Origin: Staphylotrichum longicolle
Lineage: Eukaryota; Ascomycota; Sordariomycetes; Sordariales; Chaetomiaceae
NCBI GenBank assembly: GCA_019096155.1
Contig: JAHCVI010000002.1
Span: 3,224,001-3,288,000 of the forward strand
Direction of reading: 5' to 3'
Length of the DNA: 64,000 nt
Shown: piece after piece, positions 34,601-46,600 of the stretch
Position numbering within the stretch: the first letter of the stretch is position 1
How the letters are laid out: each line of letters opens with the position of its first letter
Position numbers and translations under genes: made by a program
The notes under the pieces: generated by a model
Database searches by the model: none
What the model was told of the DNA's origin: nothing
What the model saw: only the letters and a program-made list of their open reading frames with translations

Positions 34601-35967
34601 ATGAGAGCCGCCAGCGGGAAGTGGTGCCGGCAGCCACTGAACACGATTTCAGGACGGCCCATTGCCGCTCGGAAGTTCAGCACCACCGCCATCAAGCACG
34701 ACGTCGACGCCAACCCCAATCATCAATATGAGCCCTCAGAACGTCCCTCCGCCGGGTCAGATGACACGTACCTGAACGTGCAAGTTGACTCGGAGAACAA
34801 AACAATCAAAACCGTAGTTGGCGACCTGCCGTTATCCCCGTTGATGGACCCGGCATTCCACGAGGCAAGACAGAGGTGGACCCACCCCAAACCAACCTCT
34901 ACAGACTACAAGCCGACCAAGTTCCAGAATCAGCTGGCTCGGAACCCCTACGGTAAGGCTCCACATTCATTCATCAACTCAGAGCATGGCCTGACCCTCC
35001 TCCAGCCCGAGCTCTGGCTACGCCCATACGGCGTTGCCCGGTCACCAGCACGACGCTCCCCAACTTCTTTTTGCAGCGCTTTGGTCTGGCGGCGCACCCC
35101 GAAACCAACACGCCCTACTTTGTGCCCCGTGACCTCGAAACGAGGATTCTACCGGACGAGGCAGACACAGAGGACAAGGTCTCCGAAGATGGTCAAGCCG
35201 AAGCAGATCCGGGAGCTGCGTCACAAGACCCGAGAAAGCCTGTCGGGACAGAAGATTTTACGAAGGAGTTTCTTGCAGCAGAAGACTCCCCGGGGGCGCA
35301 AACCACTACTACGCCTTCAAATTCCCAGAAATCTGCCACCCCTACCGGACCCGCCTCATACATCCTTTCACGGCAAAGGTTACTGCACGACCTTCAACAG
35401 CCGAACTCGGTCTACTTCAGAGGTCACAAAAAGCTCTTCCGCATGAGCGACCACGGTCCGAAGCAGCTCGGCGCGGTGCTGAACCAAGCCGTCTGGCGCA
35501 GCGACATGGACGTGGTCTTGCTCGACATGATGCGGAAACGCGCTGTCGAGGGCCTGTGCCGCACTGCCCAGGCGGTCGAGACCCAAGGCCGGGAGTACAT
35601 TACCAAGTGCGAGCTTTGGACCGACGCCAAGCACCTGAAGCATAAAGGTTGTCTCTTGTACCTGGGTCCGCCAGAAGGGACATCGCCGGGATCATTTCCT
35701 GAAATTATCCCTCCAATACTCTCGACAGTATATCTCGGGCCCTCGCGGTATATGCAGACGATTCCAGTTCACAATCTGCGAGAACTTCTCGGCGAGGAGC
35801 ACCTCAGTCACCTCAGACGTAAAACCCAGATCTTTCGTGACGGCTCGCTCTTTATGCTTGGCAGGGAGGCCACTGTCAACCTACAGCTGATGCTGTGGAA
35901 GCTGCAAGGGTATATGTTGCACGACAAGCCGAAGGACGCGGATGAGACAGGATCCACGTCAGGGTAA
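34601..35967 (+). CDS. Probable mitochondrial protein of unknown function
   Basis: Two exons: 34601-34952 and 35006-35967, 437 aa. The 53-bp intron (GTAAGG donor, CTCCAG acceptor) joins NPY to ARALATPIRRCPVTSTTLPN in phase. The N terminus (MRAASGKWCRQP... ending ARKFSTT) is arginine-rich and acid-free, with an R-x-F-S type cleavage site, so matrix import is likely. After a disordered acidic part (residues 170-245), the C-terminal half looks folded and conserved (LLDMMRKRAVEGLCRTAQA, AILYLGPP-like GCLLYLGPPEG, VPVHNL-like IPVHNLRELLG). The segment LATPIRRCPVT...LPNFFLQRFGL looks like a conserved family signature, but I cannot name the family with confidence. A role in mitochondrial gene expression is a guess. 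It lies between clpP and pri2 on the same strand, without sign of co-transcription. Confidence 0.8.
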
Positions 35968-36741
35968 CAACGCCCTGCGGTCATCCCTCAGATCGAAAAC
36001 AAGACTATATAACTTTAGCAACGCGGAAGCTACCCGACCAGCGGGCTTCCGCCAAATCCTCGGCAGTAGCTCTTCATCAGTTCTATACAGACGGCATTCT
36101 CTTCTGCCAGTGGGCTAGATGCCACGCTTGGATGGAGGGCGTTGTCGGCTGGTTCATACCAGGCATGCGACGCAGGCGGCCTAAGGCGCTTGACTCTTGA
36201 CTCGGATAGAGTCGACAGCGAAGTGAGGATAGCTGTATCAAGGGGCCTTTGTTGGGAAGGACGAGTATTGGCAATTGGAGACTTGTTGGATTCAAATAAC
36301 GCACAGGGCGTCCGGTGGTGTCGGCGGCGACTCCCAACAGAGGTATGAGGAGGGGGGGAGTTGGGGCCCGGGGGGGAGGAGGGAAGAAGAGTGTTGAGCA
36401 GGACGCAGGTTTGTGTGCTAACAACTGTAGTCTTATAAAGAGCAAAATGAATATTAACGAAAGCCAAGTAACTTACATTCGGACGGTTTGCTTGACAGTT
36501 ACCGACGTCTAGGAGGTTGGAGCGATGCTCGAGGTCATTGTTCAAGAGCAGTCTAGGGTTAGGGTAGAGGGCGATGTTTCTGAGCTGTGCTGATTGGGCG
36601 ATGGTTAATTGATTTTGCCCAGACACCGGCGCGTCGCGCGACGCGTCTCCCAGGAAGACTCCCAAGAGTATCCATCAACACCGAAGGACCCCGAGAGGCA
36701 ACCAGGGACTCTCCCAACAGATCACGCCAACACCAACCACG
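35968..36741. other. Intergenic region upstream of pri2
   Basis: No gene called. On the minus strand an open frame and a canonical-looking 52-bp intron (GTAAGT...CTACAG, about 36419-36472) lie here without a good ATG. The telobox-like motif is listed separately. Confidence 0.4.
36554..36565. promoter_or_regulatory. Telobox/Tbf1-like motif (two TTAGGG units)
   Basis: TAGGGTTAGGGT lies about 180 bp upstream of the pri2 ATG. TTAGGG-type repeats inside fungal promoters can bind Tbf1-like factors. Regulatory function is inferred. Confidence 0.35.
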
Positions 36742-38453
36742 ATGAATCGAATTGACGTAAAAAGGCCGCGGAATGTGCTCGACCACCGCAAAAAGCAGTT
36801 TGCGGACCCTGCCTATAAGGAGTCGCAGTACCCGCACCGCCTGAACTTCTACTCGACACCCCCCACTGCAGACATCACGCTCGAGCAGTTTGAGCAATGG
36901 GCTATCGACAGGCTACGGGGTGCGTTCACATCAGTGCCATGAATTCGTGTCACCCAAACACTGCTAACACCACCGCTCTCATCAGTCCTCGCCGAGCTCG
37001 AGGCGTGCTCCTTCCGCAACAAGACCCCCGCCGAGACGGCGCTGCACATGAAGCCGCTGCTCGACAAGTACCTCCCGCTCGACGCCACCAGCTCCAACAA
37101 CTCGAAGTTGCACCTGCAGCGCCAAAAGGACCACTACAGCCACTTCATCCTGCGCCTGGCCTTTGCGACGACCGAGGACCTGCGCCGGCGCTTCACCCGC
37201 GTCGAGACCATGCTGTTCCGCCTGCGCTTCCAGGGCGACGATTCACGCGAGCGCGCCGCCTTTGTGCGCACACTCAACCTGGACTGGGAGCCCGTATCCG
37301 AGGACGAGAAGCGGGCGCTGTCGCCACAGCTGGCGACGACAATCGGGTTCGGGTACGGCAAAAGGGCGCAGCAGGTGCTGGATGAGGACTGGTGCAAGGT
37401 CGATTGGATGCGGGTGCCAGATTTGGTCGAGAGCAGGAAGGTGTATGTCAAGGCGGGCAAGGCGTACGTGCCCGGGAGGGAGCAGCAGAGTATGGTGTTG
37501 AATGCGTACACTAAGCGGTTAGAAGAGGCGCTGGAGGTGAGTTACGGTCACGGCGCCGGAGACCCAAAACTATCGACATGCATGTCTAACCTGAACGGCT
37601 CTGCAGCTCACGGCCCGTGCACTCCCACGACTCGACGAAGACGACCGTCTCACCCCCATCCTCAACCACCTCTCCAAGAACTTCGTCGCGCCCGACGCCG
37701 GCTACACGGGCACAGGGTCCGCAGTCGAGGGCGCCGAGATCAGCGCGCGCAACATCGACGCGCTCTCGCAGCACTTCCCCATGTGCATGACGCACCTGCA
37801 CCGCTCGCTCCGGCGCGACGCGCACCTCAAACACTTTGGCCGGCTGCAGTACTCGCTCTTCCTCAAGGGCATCGGGCTCAACCTGGAGGAGGCCCTCGTC
37901 TTCTGGCGGTCGTCCTTCAGCAAGATCACCGACGACACCTTCAACAAGGAGTACCGCTACAATGTGCGGCACGTGTACGGCGACGTCGGCGGCGACTCGA
38001 ACCGCCGCAGCGGCGGGTACAGCCCGTACTCGTGCCAGCGCATCCTCACGGAGCACGCCCCCGGCCCCGGCGACGCGCACGGCTGCCCGTATAGGCATTT
38101 CACTCTGGAGAATCTGGGGACGCTGCTCCGAGCGTCCGGGGTGACGGACCGGGCAGTGCTGCAGGGTGTGAAGGAGGATACAGAGAACCAAAAGTATCAC
38201 CTGGCGTGCAACCGGTGAGCTTCCCCCATTCTGAACTCCTCTGTTTTTTTCCCTCTTGGGCAATCGGCTAACAGAAAATGACAGCGTGTTTGAGCACCTC
38301 CACAAGACCGAGATCAAGCGGGCCAAGGACGACGGCGTCATGACGGCAGCGCAGCTCGAGACCATCGTGCATCCGAACGAGTATTTCAAGCGGAGCTATC
38401 TGCTGAAAAACATGGATAAGAAAACACAGAAAGATGTCAAGATGGAGGGGTGA
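36742..38453 (+). CDS. pri2: DNA primase large subunit (Pri2/PRIM2)
   Basis: Four exons: 36742-36919, 36986-37536, 37607-38214, 38285-38453, 501 aa (yeast Pri2 is 528). It is the regulatory subunit of the primase heterodimer within DNA polymerase alpha-primase, which lays RNA primers at replication origins and on the lagging strand. The N-terminal helical domain binds the small subunit. The C-terminal domain holds the 4Fe-4S cluster through four cysteines, all present: about Cys303 (FPMCMTHLH), Cys386 (YSPYSCQRI), Cys403 (HGCPYRHF) and Cys444 (YHLACNRVFEHLH). The substrate-contact block KHFGRLQYSLFLKGIGL is also seen. The last Cys lies just before intron 3. The final acceptor uses ACAG| at 38284, because the nearer CAG would break the frame. 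The basic start MNRIDVKRPRNVLDHRKKQF is typical. Confidence 0.95.
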
Positions 38454-41400
38454 CGGCGATGGTGACGAGCTGTGATGAGCTGAGACGGGCTGCCATGTGG
38501 TGAGGTCAGCGGGACTGGTGAGAACCCTCCACCACTTAATCGGGGGCAGAGGACATGAATGAACCGGAGGCTTGGTGGTGTTGTGGTTGTCAGTTTGGTT
38601 GGCTCGGCCCTGGAGGCATGGGCAGTTCCAAGGAGCAGGCTGCCCAACCATGGTGCCTGCCCAGGGTCCTGGCATGTGAAGCGCACAGGGCGTAAGCAGA
38701 CGAAGGGTCAGGAGTTACATGATATCGATAATGTCGTCACTTCGTGTTTGCAATGAAACATACACTCCATTACTCCCTTTGGTACCTCAGTCTCGGGCAA
38801 ATACGTGATGACGCCGAGTTCTCACCTCGGTGTCTCTGCCAACTGCATGGTGTGAACACCACTCACTCCACATCGCTACATTTCGCATTGCAAAGCAGAG
38901 CATCAAAAAGAAAACGCTGGAACAAGACGGAGTTCGTTCCTGATTCCGTTTTGGTGAACGCTGATCTTGTGGGTGGGGAGCACGTGATTACGGTAACGAT
39001 TGCCAGTAAATTTCGCTGTGTCTGGCCACAAATCGAGACCCCGATCGAACTCGATCCCACACGCTTTGTCTCGATCCCAGGGGGAACGGCTAGAACAGTG
39101 ATCGAGAACACCGATGGTTGAATGCAACCTGGCTCCACTTTGCACCCCGAATGAGTGCCCACGTGTGGGGGACGTGGCTCCGTCGAGGAGAAAACCGTTC
39201 AGAAGATCCAGCTTGGCGAACCTGGAAACGGAATTTGATTTTGTGGGCCGCTGCTCCCTCGGCGCCATCCGAAACTGGTCAACTCCATGCAGTCCTTCCA
39301 AGTTTTCCGGCTCTTTGTTGCTGCAAGACGGAGTGATCTGTCCGGGCGAATAGCTTTGGAGAGACAGTAAAATTAGCGGTGGATTCCGCGCTTTTGGTCT
39401 TTGAGAAAGCCTTTTTTTTTCTCTCTTTTGAGGGCATTCACAGTTTCTGCGTTGATGGAAAAGGTCGGGCCGAGGTCGAGTCATCATGGTTACTTCATCA
39501 TTGAGTTTGGGCCGAGTTGTGCTTTGAGTGTTGGTGGGCCGCTCTGTCTTCGGGCCTTCGGCCTGTTCAACCGCTCTTCCCGCCATCTGAACGCGGTCGT
39601 AGCAAACAAAGTCCGGCAGCATCCGGGCTCTCTGCCGCCTCGATGATTGCTCGTCTTTCGCGAAACTGCCGCTTCAGCGGTTCCGACGCTGTGCTGTGCT
39701 TCCATGACGATCGAGTCATGGCGAGCGCAGCAAGCAAGTAAACCCTCAAGGATCGACTCAGCATGTCCTCGATTTGGATCTCAGCTTGACTGCCACAAGA
39801 TATCTTGCCGTGCCGGCCACATCCGGCCATCGGGATGACGAGGAGCAACGCTCTCGCAGCAACAGCCCACCGTCATGCCTTTGGAGGTTCAGATGTCACG
39901 GCACCTCGCGCATCTCCAAGGTGGATTCGGCACGCGGGGTTTCTGCGGTAATAAAGCCACAGCAACGGCTCAACGGCCGCTGCAGAACATACCTCGCATT
40001 CGCTGCAGCATGAGGTCATCCAGCGGGTCAAATATCCAAACGCGCTCGTTGTGAGGGGTCCCCATGCTGTCTCCCGGCATTGGGGATTTGAGTGTGGGTT
40101 TTGGTGAAAACGCCCCAGCTCCCGGCGGAGCAACGCCCGTCAGCTCAAACGGCTCTGACGCGCTGGGTCCCCGTTACCCGGCACCGATCAGCCCCCGAGA
40201 ATGCCGTCCCGGGCCAAGTGCGTGGAGTGGAAGCGCGCGGCTTTTCCTGGCAGTCCTCGCATCGGCGACGAGGTGGGCTTGTGCCTGCCAAGCATGGGTA
40301 TGGTGCGGAGCGGGCGTGGGTTTATATCGGCATCTTGCAGCCGTTTTGGCCACCAAGGCTAGAGTTGAGGTGAGAAGCAGGACGTGTGCCTTCATCTTTC
40401 GCAGTCTTTGACAGATCATAGTCAGTGTCCAGTTGATTCGTTGGGGTTCCTACACCTGTCGGGGGCTGGGCATCTTGAAAGTTTAACTCGATGCCCACTT
40501 CATTCGTGCCTTGTCAACAACAACATCCTTGCCATCTCACCTTGACCCTTCTCACTTTAACGTTAGGGTTATCCTCCCCCTGTCTTCAACTACGGCGCTT
40601 GGCATTAGGGTCTCCGGCCACTGATATGACACCATTCACACCCTCTTACACAAAACGGCCGCTTACCTGACGCCGGTTACCCCGGGGCCCCAAATTACCA
40701 AACGCGTTTTCACGCCTCTCCCCAGAGGAACCAGGCTAAGCGTCCTACACTATGCAGACGCCATCCCCGAGCCCCTGCCGGTGACGCAACCCACTCCTGC
40801 AAACTTGCGGCTAGTTGTTCTATTCTCGACATCAGTGACGCCGTCGTGCATGCTCCTGAGATTGAGCAAGACCCTGGATCGGCAGATACGACGTCTGATC
40901 ACGGTGAGTCCCGCGTGCCTGGTCAAACGGCGATAACGGCTTTCTGAAACAATGAATATAGTGGTATCCAAAATGTTCATAGTATGTACAGTTTGTCGTA
41001 AGCTTGAAGGTATCAGATCAAATGTGTGAAAACCACACCCAGCAGAGGACTTCGTCAATGGGCAGCACAGACCGTATGTTGTTCGTGGATGCCGATCCTT
41101 CCCCAACCAAGCACGTGTAAGTCACAAACCCAGGATGGTTTCAACCTCCAGCGCTTTTGAACAGGAAGCATACGGAATCACCTTACATTGGAAACATGCC
41201 ACGGGTAATCACAAACATACAGACGGGAGCAATTCCGCGGCTGCGACGTGACTTTTTGCATGATACACACCAGTTAACGTCTAGCGGTTCAGGGACCGCA
41301 GTCCTAACCCCAGCTCATGCACGGAAATCAGGGTACTGCAGTAGGACCAGCCACCGGTCTGAGCTGGCACCTCCACAACGGAATCCAGATTGGGTAAAAC

Positions 41401-43290
41401 CTCATGATGTTCTACAAACAGTAGGGTAACGTCAACAAAAGCGCGACTCCCCGCTGTGAAGATATCGGGTGGTGAGCTGGCGCTGCAGTGCCTTCGGCAT
41501 GCAGCGGTCTGTTTCCGTTTTGGGCTCACTGCGGAACCCCCGAAACACTCAATTGGACGTTGCCCTAGACCCCAGGTTTCAGTCAAGCACAGAAAGCCTG
41601 CTTGCCGACAGCTGAGCTGGAGGATCGAGAAAACACAGCAGACACAAGAGAGTCCAAGGCAGCGGCATGGCACGACGGCAAGCACAGCATGTTGTACGGA
41701 ACAATGTAGATGATAAAATCCTCTTTTGCAATTTTTTCCTATGGTTGGATTGATCATCGTTGATGAAGATGTCCCATGATGGCTGGAAAAAATGCCATGC
41801 TATCAAAACAAAAAAATGTGGTATCATGATCCCTTCTAAAATGACGCCCCAAAAAGCCAGCCCGTTTACTCGTATGTAGAGTATCCCGTTCCGCCCGCAA
41901 CTTCATGCGTATGTATGTGTATCCCTTCCTGCCATCTGGCTTTTTTGGTGAACCGTCCCATCCCAAGACTCCATCGCTCAAAAATTGAAAAATCGCACAA
42001 AAACCCAAAGACCCGACAGAACCCCACGCGGCTTGGGCCAGAAAAAGAAACCGAGGATGAGAAAAAAGCGGCCGCGGCCGGGTAAACACCAGCATCTTCG
42101 AGATGCAGCGGTGGGGAGAGGTGAAATGAACACAGCGGGTGAAAAAGCCCTCAACACGATGCTGGTGGCCGTTCCGGGTCTAGATCCAGTCCGACCGTGC
42201 AGCGAGCCAGCCAGAAGGGTACCAAAGGGCGCCAATTGGTGTCGCGTTCGGCAACCCCTCTCTTTATGTGGGAGATCAGCCGGTCGCCAGCAAGTTGAAG
42301 CACGACGACGTCAGCGGCTTGGCGGGCGGCAGGGGCCCGGTATCGTGAACGCCTCGCGATTGGCGGAATGAGGATGTCGCAAGACGGGGCTAATGCCGCT
42401 GCCCAATGGGACCGCCCGGAGCCAGAGCCTGCAGCGGCCTGACGCACAATGATGATTTTGTGCTGCAACCAGCGGGAATCGGTCCCCCGGCGTCAGGAGG
42501 AAAGGGTTTGGCATGGTCGTATCGTTGCTGAAGGGTCCCGAAGGGTTCGCGATGCCGTCCACGTTTTCGCCTCCCCTTGGATATACGGGACCCTGGCTGG
42601 GAATCCGGACCCTGAAGTCCCTTGAATTGAACCCTGAGCGAGGGTCGCCGAAAAAAGTCGTGTTGAATGGGTTCTCTCCGCGTGCTCGGCAACGGAGAGG
42701 TGTCGAAGAGGAAAAAAAGACACGGCCCGGTTCGACGGACGGTGAAAGCCGTCAGTCAGCGAACGTCGCAGGACCCGGAGGGACCGGCTGCACCGCCGCG
42801 CTGAATCAGCTGTCGCCGTTTGTCGCCAGTTCGTTTCGTGTCGGTAGCACAGGCCTTCGCGTTTGTAGGACTGGCCAACCACTTTTGACGGTTCGCTGAA
42901 CCAGCTGCTGGGATCGCGGCTGCCGATTCGTTCGGCGCCATCGATCGACCAGGTAATCCAGCAAGTCCAGCAATCCGACCGGCATCGGACCGGAATATGC
43001 CTTGTGAAAGGCTTCGGAGGTTGCCGAGTGCTTGGCAGGTGCCGCCGCCGCTATGGCGTCTCGATCGTTTGAGAATGTCCAGGTAGTCCGAGATCTCGCA
43101 GGCAAGCGGGAATCTTCCGGTGAGGGAGGGCGTGTCAGGGCGGCTTGAGGTAGTCGTCGTTCACTGCTGGAACCGGAGACTACCGCTCCGTAACCCTTCC
43201 GTCCCTTCACCTGCAGATTTCCGGCGTTGCTGCGTGTATGTCGGTTTTGGCTGAGATTTCCCAAGGCATACCACCCCCAAGAGCTCCGGC
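38454..43290. other. 4.8-kb gene-poor region
   Basis: Numerous open frames under 240 codons on both strands, none with a recognisable domain, strong ATG context or consistent splice sites. Isolated TTAGGG motifs occur near 40561 and 40606. No transposon ends, tRNA or rRNA recognised. Confidence 0.4.
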
Positions 43291-43620
43291 TCATGTGTAG
43301 CCCACCATCTTGGCGCAGCGGTTGCAGTAGTAGATGTTGGTCCCGATTTGCACCATCCCGGACAGGGTCGGATCGTCCGTGGAGGTCATCTCCTCGGCGC
43401 GCGCGCACCGCAGGCAGCGAATGACGGCGACCTGCACCGGGGGACGCGTAGCCGAGTCCATGCTGTGCCGGACTGCTCCTGAGCCTGCCGAGTTCGAAGC
43501 TGGGAGATCAAGGTCGGAGGCTGAGAATGTCGAAGATGTTGACGAAGACGATGAGGCCGAGGAAGACGAGGCGTTGCCAGAGTATGGGATGGTTGGTGGG
43601 CGAGTTGCTGAAGAGGACAT
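43291..43620 (-). CDS. Small two-CxxC (zinc-ribbon-like) protein
   Basis: Intronless, 109 aa, ATG at 43620. The first 60 residues are disordered and very serine-rich (a run of about 12 Ser/Ala). The C-terminal 45 residues form a compact domain with two knuckles: IRCLRCARAEE and IYYCNRCAKMVGY, that is C-x2-C with a second C-x2-C 27 residues later. Spacing suits one zinc ion held as a small ribbon. The protein ends right after the second knuckle. No signal peptide or membrane segment. I do not recognise a named family. It is isolated, with long gene-poor DNA on both sides, but its sequence constraint makes it a convincing gene. Confidence 0.75.
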   Translation of the reverse strand: MSSSATRPPTIPYSGNASSSSASSSSSTSSTFSASDLDLPASNSAGSGAVRHSMDSATRPPVQVAVIRCLRCARAEEMTSTDDPTLSGMVQIGTNIYYCNRCAKMVGYT

Positions 43621-46600
43621 GGTGGGCGAGATCCAAGAAGAGGGAATGCTCGATTTAAGTAGCGATGTGAGGCCGAAGCCAGGTTGAAACCATTGGATGG
43701 AGGCGTGCTGGGCAGCGTGAGTTGGAGAGGTGGTCTAGCATGTTCTGGCTCGGAGGGTGCGGGTGCAATCTGGAGGGGGGTGTCGCTTCTTTATTTGGGG
43801 GGGGTGGGGGTTCGGGAGATAGGCTGGGCCAGACGGGCCAGACCAAGGCTTGGTTCTGGCTCTGGTCCCACCAACGGAAAAAGGCTGGGACATGGGACAT
43901 GGGGGGCTGGGGGGCGTGCGAGTCTGAGATTTGGCAGGATGCAGGGGGGTGCGCTGCTGGGGTGAATTACGCCGGTGTACGAAATTACAGCGCACGTCCA
44001 CAGGTGACACACAGGCCACGCAACGCTTCCATCAAACGGTGCGTTTTGCCTTCGGCTCTGCAGGAGTGTAGTCGCCGAGAGACAACAGCGATTGGCCAGC
44101 GCAACCGTTTTGGATCCCCCACAGGCTCCCACAGGTCCCCAATCCGCACAGGGACACTTCTCTCGATCTTTGGACCGACGATGGCAACTGAAACGCAAAA
44201 CCCCTGTCAGTCCCGAGTTGTCGTCGCACACGACGTGCTGACGAGACGCCCCGGGCAGTGCCCAGGGAGTTTAGGGTGGGGAGGGCTCGGTCAGGCGTAA
44301 CGGCCTCGGACAGGCACCATCCCTCCCTCACCCCGTGTGTCCAGATTGCCAGCTGGTGGATTTTGGTCGCTGGGTCTGACCCTGCGCCCTTTCTCGGCGC
44401 GCCGTTTGGGGATCGGACGGGTGGCGCTAGCATCTGAAAAAGAGAAGACGGCCTGCCTCGCGCTCTCGCCCTCATCGTACGAACCGCTTTGCGATCAGAC
44501 TGCTGCGCTGCGCTCTTGGCCCTTGGCTCTTGGCCCTCGCTTGGCCTCGCTCTGATGGCTGTTGCTGCTGTTTCGTGTCAGCAATTAAGTCAGATCTCCG
44601 GCGAACGGTCAGTCAGCCGGTCTAGATCCGCCCATGTCTGGTCCATCTCTGCAGGTCCACGCATTCTCCATCAGCAAGACCTCGATGGTGCGTGGAAAGC
44701 TCGATCTGGGCTGCTGGGGCACTTGGCGGGAATTGCACGACCCAGCGAGTGCCCAGCGATCGATTGCATCGCTGCGTTTCTCTGTCAGGCAGTCACAGGC
44801 AGCTGCCAGATTTGGGTCCACCCACCAGACCGATTACATAATTTTATCTGCGGCAATCAAAGAGTCTGGGCCCAGGCCTTCAGGGAGGGTGCCAAGCACT
44901 GTCACCACGAACAGCTGCAAACCCTGAAGAGCGGAACAGGGCCCGGGCGCCCAGACTTTCAAGGTCATTTGACCCGCATCCGGCGTTCGGCCACTGTAAA
45001 ATCCAGACGCCGACGAGTCCGACAAAAGAGTGCTGATGTGCATGCATCTCGATAGATATGCGTCCGCTGACTGCTCGGGAATAGCGGGCGAGTGTGGGAA
45101 CGTATTGAGGCTCCCGTCTTTGAAAACATCAACTTGCCCACTCATTTCCAGGTTGTGGTGACTCTGATCGGCGTCTCCAGGTCGTGGGAAATTGGGTGGA
45201 GATTCTGGATGCTCAAATCCTGACGGACTGTCGCCAGAGTTTGTGACGATTGGGTTGCAGCCCTGATCAGCCCCTTTTCGTCTTCGATGATGGCAGTTTT
45301 CTGAAATGCTGATCTCGGAGTCGACGCGAAAGGCGTCATTTCGCTCATGTGAGCCATTCCTGAGGGGCCCAGCTCTCCTGCCTCAATTCACACCAATCCC
45401 CACGACGTGCGGCAGCGTTTCATTGCCAGACCCACTCCCAAATGAGGTCGGCCAATCGAGCCAATTCAATCAAAGCCGGCGTTCTGGAAACGCCTTTTCT
45501 GCACCTTGCAGTTTACCAAAGTACAAGGACCTCAGGTCGACTTCAAGGACAAGCGAGAGGGCATGGAATAGGTTACTCGACACCAGTTGATGCCCTTTTT
45601 TTTTTTTTTTGTAGACAATTCTTCCCTCTGGTTTCCGAGTGCTTGCCCCATGCTCTTCGCTCTCCTCTGAAGCAGTGACGGACGGGATTGGAACACCCTG
45701 ACAGGGACCAACAGACAGGGGCCGGCATTCCAGCCCTATTCCCGAGCCCCGCCGTCTCAGCCATCTCCCGCGCTTGGCACTCGAGGCACTGTGCGTCTGT
45801 GACTTGGCTTCACCCCACCCACTGACTGTTCTTGATTGTTCGAGACCGATCGATCGATTTCCTTCAGGACACGGGCCAATCACCCTGCACCTCGACTGTG
45901 CTCGACAGTCGACACTTGTCTCTTTGCAGATCTGCTCACTATCTGAGAAGGTGCGAAAAGGAAGAGACATTCCGTGCGAACTCCCATTGCTTTTGCCGAT
46001 CATGCCGCGGTTTGGCCAACTGAGGACTGCCCGATCTCATCGTGTGTGCGACAGCTTGTTGATCCGTCCGATGCTGGCCCAGCAGCTCGATCCCCAACAT
46101 CCTTGTCTCGACAACATGGAGAGAAGACGTATGAATAGCTGACCAGGAAGTAGCCGTGCGAGCCGTGTCAACCTCCAAACATCTCGATTGCGCACACCGG
46201 TGTCGGCCATCAGCCGCGGCGGCAGGCTCTTGCGTCGTGAGCTTGACGATGTCCCAGCAGCTCGCATTATACATCGGCAACAGCTTATCGGAGCCTCCAC
46301 AACTGCAGCATCCAATGTTTCAGCGTTCTCCAACATTCTTCTTCCCACCCACCGGATAACCCGGGTCGCGTTGCGATACCGACCAGCACCGAAGCCCCCA
46401 GGTTCTACAGCAAGTTAATCAGCCGCGGCCTTCGGAGGAGGGCAACAAAGACCACCTGCTGCCGGTCGCTCAATAAGCTCGAACCAACGAGCCACCCTTC
46501 ACTTATCGGCTTTGGTTCAGGGATCCGGCACTTCAGAATCTCTGTGCCTGCTGCTTGATGAATTCGGCTCTTTCGTGCCGAATGCCGTCATATCTCCTCA

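Noticed and set aside
36549..36570. TTAGGG repeats as a telomere or chromosome-fusion scar
   Set aside because: Only two units, in a promoter position upstream of pri2; a telobox is the simpler reading.
44834..45357. Two adjacent minus-strand frames overlapping at an ATGA
   Set aside because: The stop-start overlap resembles bacterial coupling but there is no family match or fungal splice signal; treated as chance.
45597..45612. Poly-T tract as a retroposon poly-A tail
   Set aside because: No reverse-transcriptase remnant, target-site duplication or recognisable processed gene next to it.
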